Source of the DNA: Gymnogyps californianus
Taxonomy: Eukaryota > Chordata > Aves > Accipitriformes > Cathartidae
DNA: 64,000 bases
Reading direction: 5' to 3'
Assembly (NCBI RefSeq): GCF_018139145.2
Contig: NC_059481.1
Coordinates: forward strand, 7,428,368-7,492,367
Position numbers and translations under genes: made by a program. The notes beneath the pieces were generated by a model, which was given only the letters and a program-made list of their open reading frames with translations, was not told the DNA's origin and did not search any database. Positions 36,901 through 45,900 of the stretch are shown one piece after another. The stretch's first letter is position 1. Each line of letters begins with the position of its first letter.

Positions 36901-39900
36901 TTTTACGTTTCATATAGCAAACAGAATGTGAAGGTGACTTTGCTTGAATAAATACGTTGTTTGAAGTTGTTTTTAGATATCTAAAGCAACATGAAATAAG
37001 TTAGCATTCTGAGTTAAAATTTTTAAGCAGATTATTAAATATTAGTTATTTATGTAAATCCACCCCCACACACCCCCGCACCCCCTGTCCAACTCAAATA
37101 CACCCAGAGCCTTTCTGCCAAAGAAGTAGAACGTTTGCAATGTTGCTTGATGGAAAGAGGATTTTCCAGCCCTTAATGTTTTTGAACCAGATTGGGTACT
37201 GCAAATGAATGAATGCTGAGAAATGCAATCGTATTTGACAGTTGGGTTTTCGTAAATGAAAGGACTATCATTCAGTAAGATGATGTTACTGTCTCAAAAT
37301 AATCTCATTTCTATCACTGCATTTTTATTTCCTCCACAGGTCTCTTGATACAATATTGAGCAGTGCAGTACAAGGCTTGTCTGTTCTTGAGTCTCATTTA
37401 GTGGAAGTGGAAGGAGACACTCTTTGCTTGTATGGTGCTGGAGCGCTGGAGTGCCTGGATCGAAACTGGAGTGTTCAAACAGCTGGAATTATTGTCACAG
37501 TCTCCTTTATGTTCATAGAATTTGATGAAATTGTTCAAGTGTTAACAAAACTGAAGATAAAATTTCCTAATTCTGTGGTAAGAATGCCTCAGATTTCAGC
37601 TGTGTCAACAGCTGTGGAATATGTATTCTCTAATAGAACCTTAATTTGGCATAGTCACCCTTGAGTGCTTTCATATAAATAGATACATTTGTGATTACAT
37701 ATTTGCTTGATATTATCCTATAAGGCTAACTTTAACTTGATACTTCTTAAAAATCAAGACTTTAATTTAGATTCTCACACAGAATGGTGTGTTCTTTTCA
37801 GACTGGTTATTATTTCTCTTAATTCCTTTGACCTAGCTGGTTATTTTTAAGTTGCAAAACTGATGTGTAAATACAGTATTGCTATTCAACAATATTGTTA
37901 TGGATCCATGGTATCAGGAGACCATAATTTGTGTTGTGAGTTCAAAGATCAAATAGCTGGTAGGATAAAAAGAGAGAGGTAAAATTCCAAGGGAACAGCT
38001 AGCTAAATCAGTACAGCTCTTGGAATTCCTCAGTTTTTGATGAAGGAAAAGAACATAAATGAGACATCCCTTTAGTACTTCTTTTTTGTTCTCTTTTTTC
38101 TTGGACATTTAAATCAGTCATTTTGAAGCAAATAGTAAAATAGTGATAACATACATAAAGCAACTTGTTACTCAAATTATATGCCTCTTGAGCTCCCTGC
38201 TTCTTTTTAAGGTTTTGAGTATAACACAACTTAATGGTTTAATTGAGATAGATAAATTTGTGGGGAACTTAAGACAAATTTATCTGTCTCAATGAAACAA
38301 TTGTTTCATTGTGGGGGGAAAAATTTATGGGGGATAGCAGAATCTCAACTAAACTTTTATCTTCACCACCAATTTTTCCTCCTTCCCCTTCCCTCAGTGA
38401 TGCTACTGTATAGCCAAATTTACCATGCTCATAGGAGCACTAGCATAAGGCATGGCTCAAAGAAAGAGCAGGGTATGACTTAATGCCAGCCTGCTATGGC
38501 TAAAAAAGCAGAATATTTAAAAACATACATTGTACTTATTTTTATGTGTGGATGTTACAGTTGCTTTCCTTGCAGAATTAAAACAAACATTGCTCAAGTA
38601 GTATCACTGCTTTTTGTAACATTGAAAATAGTAGTGCTGTTACTAAAGGGTTTGTAAATTGCTTGGCTTGTAATGTTGACATTTCTAAATATATGTAATA
38701 CACCAATTGGTTGATACATTGATGTGTTGTGCCACAAAGACCTCAAATGAAGTGAGCTCAGTTACTTCATCAGCCCTAAAGACTGTTTATTTGAGTTTGA
38801 AAATTGTTTGAGTGGCACAGAATAGGAATCGTTGTGTTCACTCTTTATTGTTTCCTTATTTAATTTATTGTGGTTTGACTTTTTTTTTTTAAGCACCTGA
38901 AGTTTAAGGAGACAAATCTTGTGACACTGCAGCAATTCAATGCATTAGCCCAGATGCATCGCATTGAACAATTGACAGTTGATCCTCAGGGAAATCCGGT
39001 TGTCAACTTTACTTTGTGGAAATACTATGTTCTGTTTAGGCTGAACCATTTTAATCTGCAGAAGATAAATGGAGTAAAGGTAGGACAGTGTTGCTTCCTT
39101 CTTACTATTGGTCGTACAAGATAAATTAGCATGGTTTTAAAAAAAGCATATCATTTGCTAATAAAATGAGCAGAACCCTGTCAGTGTCCTTTCAGTATTG
39201 GGGGGGAAAAAAATTTAAATAGACTTCATAATATAATTTCTTGTGCTGTGCATTTGTTAAGTCCAACTGCACTGTGTTACAATTAGCAAAGCTGATAAGA
39301 TTCTTAGTTGTCATAAAAATTATGTATTGTCTCAGATGTTTGCAGCTGCAAATGACAGTCCAAATCTATACCTGAGTGGTTGGGATTTACCTGAAGGGAA
39401 GACTTTTTATTATTATTTCTGCAAGTGTTTCTAAAAAAAATAAAAAATAAAAAAGAAATTAAAGAACTGCATGATTTTACTTGATTTTAAGAAGCACTTC
39501 TTTATTATGTTCAAAACTATCACAGTGCTGACATTGAATACTTATGCAAAAATGTGCATTTGACAGACTACTTAGTAGTTTACAGTATAGGATTATTTAT
39601 ATTTTCCAATGTTACAAAATACAGCTAAAATCATATTTTCTTCTTTAAGCCTATCACAGGAAAAAGTCTGTCAAATAGACTTTTTTCTTTTTTTTTTTTT
39701 TTTTTTTTTTTTTTCCCCTGGTGGCTATGTACGAGACTGTTAGTGTGTGGGTTTTTTGTTGGGTGTGTGTTTTATATTTAAATAGATAGGAAGTTAGGAC
39801 ACTAATATTGCTATTCTTTGTATTTTGTATTCCCATTTACATCAATTGAAAGGGAATTTATTCAAGCATATAAAAATGGTGATTTTATACTTGGGCTTTG

Positions 39901-42900
39901 ATCATAAAGGGAGCGATGCAACAGAATGTTTGAATGTGCATTCAATTTTAAATGCTAAATAAGTTTAAGTGGGTTATGGAAGTTAATTAGAGCAAAAATA
40001 ATGCATAGCTTCGGTGTTTAATTCGGTCATCATCTCATCTTCGTCATCGTCTCATCTTCATCATCATCGTATGTTTTGGATTAGATATTTTACTTGTTAT
40101 CTGATACAGCCATAGCATGAATGTTGTGGTTTACTTGGTTTTAGTTCTGTAAAACATGCATTAGTTGTACAGAAGAGCAGGAGCGGGTTAAAGAGCTTAC
40201 CTGAATTAACTATTGGAGAAAGAATAAGAAAGGATGAATGCAAATATGACTCGCTCCAACAGCACAGTATCTTGAAAAGAAAAAAAAAGTGATACTAATC
40301 CCATGAGAACTTTAAAATAACCTTGAATTTAGTACTTTACAAAAATAACCCATCAAAGTTGATTTAAAAAAAAAAAAAAAAGGTTGAATGTGGGTTTAAA
40401 GTTTTTCTTTTTTCCTGCATCATATTTTCAAAATCAACACTAGTGATTCAGATTAAAAGAAAATAGAAGATAAATCTTAACTGTTTGGTCTTCATGGAGA
40501 AAGAAAGGAAAAAAAGAAAATAACACAACTATTTAAGTAGATTTTTTGTTACAATCTTAAGGTCAGCAAATTCAGTCTTTGAAGGAAAACTTTGAATTTA
40601 ATAGTGCTTGGGGATGAATTTAGTAAATGGATTTACATGTAGCACGGCATGCTTTTTACGTAGGGCATATATCAAATCTTAAATACGTATGACTGAAGAA
40701 CGTTTTTGTCCTCAACAAACTTTTGCAGCCAGACCAGACTATATGAAGATGTGCACACAGAAATCTTTTCCTAGTGTCATTAATCATTTGAGAAGTGTCA
40801 TAGCCAAGCAGAAGAAAGAGATGAACTCTGGTCGCTGTTTTTCATTAGTCTACAGCAGAAGTCATGGTATCCAGCTTTGCAGATGTATATTACCTTTTTT
40901 TTAAAATCAATAATAGAAAATTCAGTTTCAATGTAAAGAATACAAACCCCTGAAGTGTGCTCTTAGACCTTAGATCAGTCCTAAATAATAGTTCTGGATG
41001 ACAGAAAGGGAAATGTGCATATTCTGCTATTCTGATTATCATTTGTGTGCAATGTTTGTGAAGACTATTGTGTTGCCAGCTCTGAGGTACATATAGCTAG
41101 GGAGTAAAAGCACTATACACTAACTGAATTAACTAAATAAATTGCATAAGCCTAGCACTTTAAACTTAAAAAAAAAAAAAAATTGTATAAGGAAGCTTTT
41201 ATTTTCTCCCCAACCTCCCCCTTCCATTCCAGTTATGTTCCAGGCTAGAAGCTGAGTGTTAGTCTCCTCCTAAAAATGATTTTGTTCCCTTGTCAAACTG
41301 TTACATTTACTAACTGTGAAGAAGCAAATTCTCTTCATCGAGATACACTATTTGAAGGTTTTCCAAGTGATAGTAATCTCAGATTAATTAAGAGTTGTCA
41401 AGGTTTGAAGTTACTAAACTCTGCAAAATGCTTTACACCGAGTGGTATAGCATACAATGTAACAGATGCATCACATGTACTGAATTGGTGCCTGTTTCCT
41501 GTTCTTGGCAAGAAGCAGGCATAATAGACTTACATTTATGTGATATTACTGTTATAATCTTTTTGTGATTAATGGAGCAAACAAGGTACTGGAATAAGAT
41601 AGAGAACATGAGTTTCAGTGAACGAGAGAGTGTATTCAGCAGTGCTGTCTCTGTTGATCTGGTCCTTATGCTTCTCTTAACATAAATAAATAAATTAAAA
41701 TCACTTATTTCTCCAGCAGACCTTTCTGCCTGCAATTGTCTTTGTTTCCCTAGCTGCCTTCTGCGCTCTTTGTTTTAGACCTTGCTTCTGTTAACAGACT
41801 GTTTAGCAAGGTCATTTATGCTACTCAGTAAGACTTATTTAATTTTAAGTGAAAATGAGTGAATCTAAACACTGAGAAAATGGAATTGACTTTATATTTC
41901 TAATTTCCTGACCTGTGTTTTCTCTGGTGAATTTCTCCCTGCATTATGCTGTTGCAGTATACTTTAGGCAAGGGTAGATTGTATAGTCTATAAACATTAA
42001 ACAAGAATATAATTTATGTTAACTTGGATCAAAATTCCACTTTAGACATTTGAATAATACAGAACACAAAAATTGTAAATATTGTGAGTATTGAAGTTTA
42101 TTTAATAATGGGTTGCTTTCCAAAAATATGTCATAAGATGAACGGAAATTAAATTTGTTCCAGAAGTTAAGAAGTCACTGAGTGACTTTCATTGTCCTGT
42201 GTTATCCAGGTCAGATTTAGATGATCATAAAGATTTCTTCTGCACTCACTGGAAAGCTAGGAGTCTAGAAACTGTGCCAACAAACTTTTGGCAGTTGAAG
42301 TCATTTCGTAGTCTGGCCGTCAGGGCAGGAGAAACACAGGCCATGGTCTCCAGAGGTTACAAGCCAAGACAAACAAAAACCAATAACAACCACCACCAAA
42401 AAATAAACCCTTCCACCTTTATACAAAATTGAAATGTGTAAAATTAGTCCTGCAAATTTTTCAACCATTGAAAATTAGTTTAAAGAGACATCTGTAACTT
42501 AATGTTGACACAATAGTATGGACAATATTTAGAGAAGTATAATGGAGGAACATTTATTTTTGGGGGTTGAAAAATGCAGAGAAAATACTTTTTTTTTTTT
42601 TTTTTTCTCTGAAGTGCCACTTTCTATAAAGCCTTCTCTATGATGCTGCCAAAATAAGAGAGACCATAACTTATCTTTTCACATTTGCATGCTCAGAATC
42701 TTTTCATTTCTCCAGCATAACGTGATCAGAAATTTTCCAGTAGACCTTCTGTAAGTGCATGGAGTATGGAGCAGATTTACTATGTCTGGCCTTCACATAC
42801 TCAATGTAAGAAATTGTTATAAAATTCCTCATTTCATGAAGACTATCGTGAAGCACAGGGTAGCATGTGTATACATTGAAGTTTCCAGAATTACAGGAAA

Positions 42901-45900
42901 TGAAACAAGCACCAGTACCTTGTTTGGTTTCTTCTAAAGTACATTTAAAGTGCTAGTAAAAGCAAATCTGTTTTGAAGATATGCCTGGAACAGATCTGTA
43001 TGCAGTGTTCTGTATAACAAATTTCAGTTAATTCTCAATGTACATATGTAATGAAATATGAATGTGCCAATTTTGAAACTTAAAATTTTTTTCTTTTTTT
43101 CTTCCCCTTCTCCCCCTTCCCTCACAGGTTACTGAAAATGATATTGTAATGGCGGAAAGACTCTTTGGTATTCTGGCATATGTAGCGTCTTCTGAGCTGC
43201 CACATTATCGCATGCTTTCATTATTTGGAGAATCTAGGTAAAATACAATGAACAGAACTGGAATTTGTCCAGAATGTATTGTTTAATTCTTTTGTACAGT
43301 GTCATGATAAATTCCTCCTAGGTAAAAAGATAAAAATTTCACAAATAACATCTTACAGAAGATAGGTTCTCTGCTTATTGCAGGAGTATTAGCATCTCCT
43401 GATTAATGTAGCCAGAGGTTTTCACAGAAGTTGTATGAAGTCTGCTGAGTAAAATTAAAAGGCACATGCACACAAATGTACTGCTTGTTTTATTCTCCAA
43501 TTGTACTGGTATTGGTGAAGATTTATGGACTTTCACAATGAAGACTGACTATTTTTAGTGGGTATTTTATAGTGCGCGACTATAACAGTTAATAGATTGA
43601 AGAGTTGGTGCTGTAAGAAAAAAGGTGCTTAAAAAAACCCTATTTTTAGTCTTCTATAGATACGTACTTAATAAAAGTTTAAGCTGCAAGACTTGCTATT
43701 TAGGAGATGCTACGAGATATACACCGAAAGTCAATTGTATAGAAGCAAATGAATGGAGGAATATCTAGAGTCATATGTATTTTGAGTAACTTGAGGATGC
43801 AATAAACTTGAAAGCTCATAAAGTACATGTTCAAAGGGTGAAAAGAGAAAAAAAAAACCCACCTCACAATCCCTAGAAACATCTGCACTTAAAAAAAAAA
43901 GTTTCCAATCATTAAAACTGTAAATCTCTCTGTTATCTTTTCACAGGAGGAAGCAATTCCATTATCTCCTGGAGGGAAAGGGAAAGAAATCTGGGAGTGG
44001 GAGTGAGGAAAGTAGTGATAACAGAAGAAATGGAGGTGAAAGCACAACTCGAGCAACGTTGAATTACACGACAAAGGACTTTCATATGGAAAAGCTTGAG
44101 GTAAGTATATCATTACAAAGTACTTTCATCCTCTATTATATAACCTTAGACTACTACTCATGGAATCTGTCTATATATCAAGTTTCAGTTGTGCTATTGA
44201 GAGTGGTGGTTTTAAAATATCACTGCTTATCATATTTACATGTATGATCAAACATTTCATCTAACTGATCTTTGCCAGAATACTGGAAAATGGTCAGTTT
44301 CTGTCCTTTAGTGAAGTGGCTCCTGAACAGTGCCACAGTCTCAGAAATACATTCTCACCTACAAGCCTTATGTTCGTAACAAAATATACCTGCATTAGTA
44401 AAATATAAGAAGGGAGCACAGCTTTTTACAAAGAAAAATGTATATTGCGCATGTTAGGATTTTCTAATGGAATTAGAAAGTCAGAAAGTATATCCCAAAA
44501 TGAATTGAAGAACACCTTCAGACACGATTTGGGATAGTGCAGGCTGTACTAATAAAGAGCTGTTTCTTAGCTTTTAAATGAGCTACAGGAAAATAATATA
44601 TAGGAAATGTATTAGGTTTAATTATTAATAAAATTCCAAGCTGGCCTGTTTCAGACAAGTGTGTCAGTCATGTTTGTTTTCATTTGCATTTCTGATCTGC
44701 TAGCTCTTTTGCTTGGGCAGAGGGAAATTGTTCCCAGGGAGAACATGCTTCTTTCAGCCATAATCTCCTTTCTGAGCAGTCTTCATGAGTTCTAGCTGTA
44801 TGCACCCTGCTTCCCATATTTGTCCCGTTATTTGCTTTTTGATTATATAGAAATATATAAATCCTCTAGTGCAAGAAGTTAAATCAAGTTCAGTAAACAC
44901 TGAATTCAGTTATTGCATTGTGGTTTTGTTATCTCAGATCCATAGCATAAGAAAGAGATAGTGAGTGCATGTGTGGAGAGATTAAATTAAGAAAACATTT
45001 TAGTTTCAAAAGCTGTGATAGAAGCTCTTAACTTTGAATGGCATAGAGTGAGACAGTGAGGCATTCCTCCTGTCCTTTACCATGGAACAAGCACTATAAT
45101 AAAATAAGCTTGGTATTTGTACAGTCCATTAAGTATATGCATTGTTTTCTCTTCCCAGTGCAGCAATTCGCACCTTGTCCTTTGTTATAGCATTATGTAT
45201 GTGGCGGCAGGTATTACAAGATGTCACAAGAGAAGAGTAAGATAGGCAAAAAAGACTGATTCCAGTTCCCCATCAGCAGTAAACTAACATAATAAATGTG
45301 ATTGAATAAGTTTATTGCTAAAGATGACAGTCTGAGTCATTGATTAATAATTTGGTTTTTTTAGATGAAACAGCTGGAAAGTATTTTCTCTGCTTTATCA
45401 CTCATTTAAGAAGACTTCTGTTTTGATGGCCTGAAGCATGACCTAACATTTTTAACAGTGCCATAAATCATAGTTAGATATTTAGCACCAATATAACTTA
45501 TTGTGCAAAGCTTATTATGGCATTTTATAGAAACTCTGCAGAATCAGGGATTAATACAGTTTGAATGACTAAAATGCAGAGCTAGTAGTTGCAACAGAGT
45601 GCAGTATTTTTATTATTTTTGTGAAGGTTCAGGTTACTTCAGTATCTAATGTAGTTTATGTTAGGAACCATGCACTTGCCAGAGTCCATCAGGGAACCTG
45701 TGGAAAGGATGCATACCAGCATATTTTTCTCTGACAATATGCTTAGTTCTTGTTAGGGTAGGTAGATAAACACATACTTTCCAACTGTTGTACTATAATC
45801 ATGAAAAGCTGGGAAGGGAAGGGAGAGAAGGAAGGAAAGTAGTCTGGTGCTTAAGAATTTCTGTAAATTTTCACTGCTATGCCAGAAGGCAACAAAAATC

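Larger units (their letters stand above)
37578..38893 (+). other. LRRC49 intron, 1,316 bases
   Basis: It begins GTAAGA and ends in a T-run followed by AAG. It contains the inverted repeat and palindrome at 38243-38310. No other feature is recognised. Confidence 0.85.
39080..43127 (+). other. LRRC49 intron, 4,048 bases
   Basis: It begins GTAGGA and ends CTCACAG after a long C/T tract. It contains a T27 run (39688-39714), a TCATC-type minisatellite (40027-40070), A16 (40366-40381), A15 (41168-41182) and T18 (42589-42606). I see no gene or transposon. Confidence 0.85.

Noticed and set aside
9988..43127. Two introns (9988-14035 and 39080-43127) of identical length, 4,048 bases
   Set aside because: Their sequences are unrelated by inspection (different repeats, ends and composition), so the equal length is coincidence.
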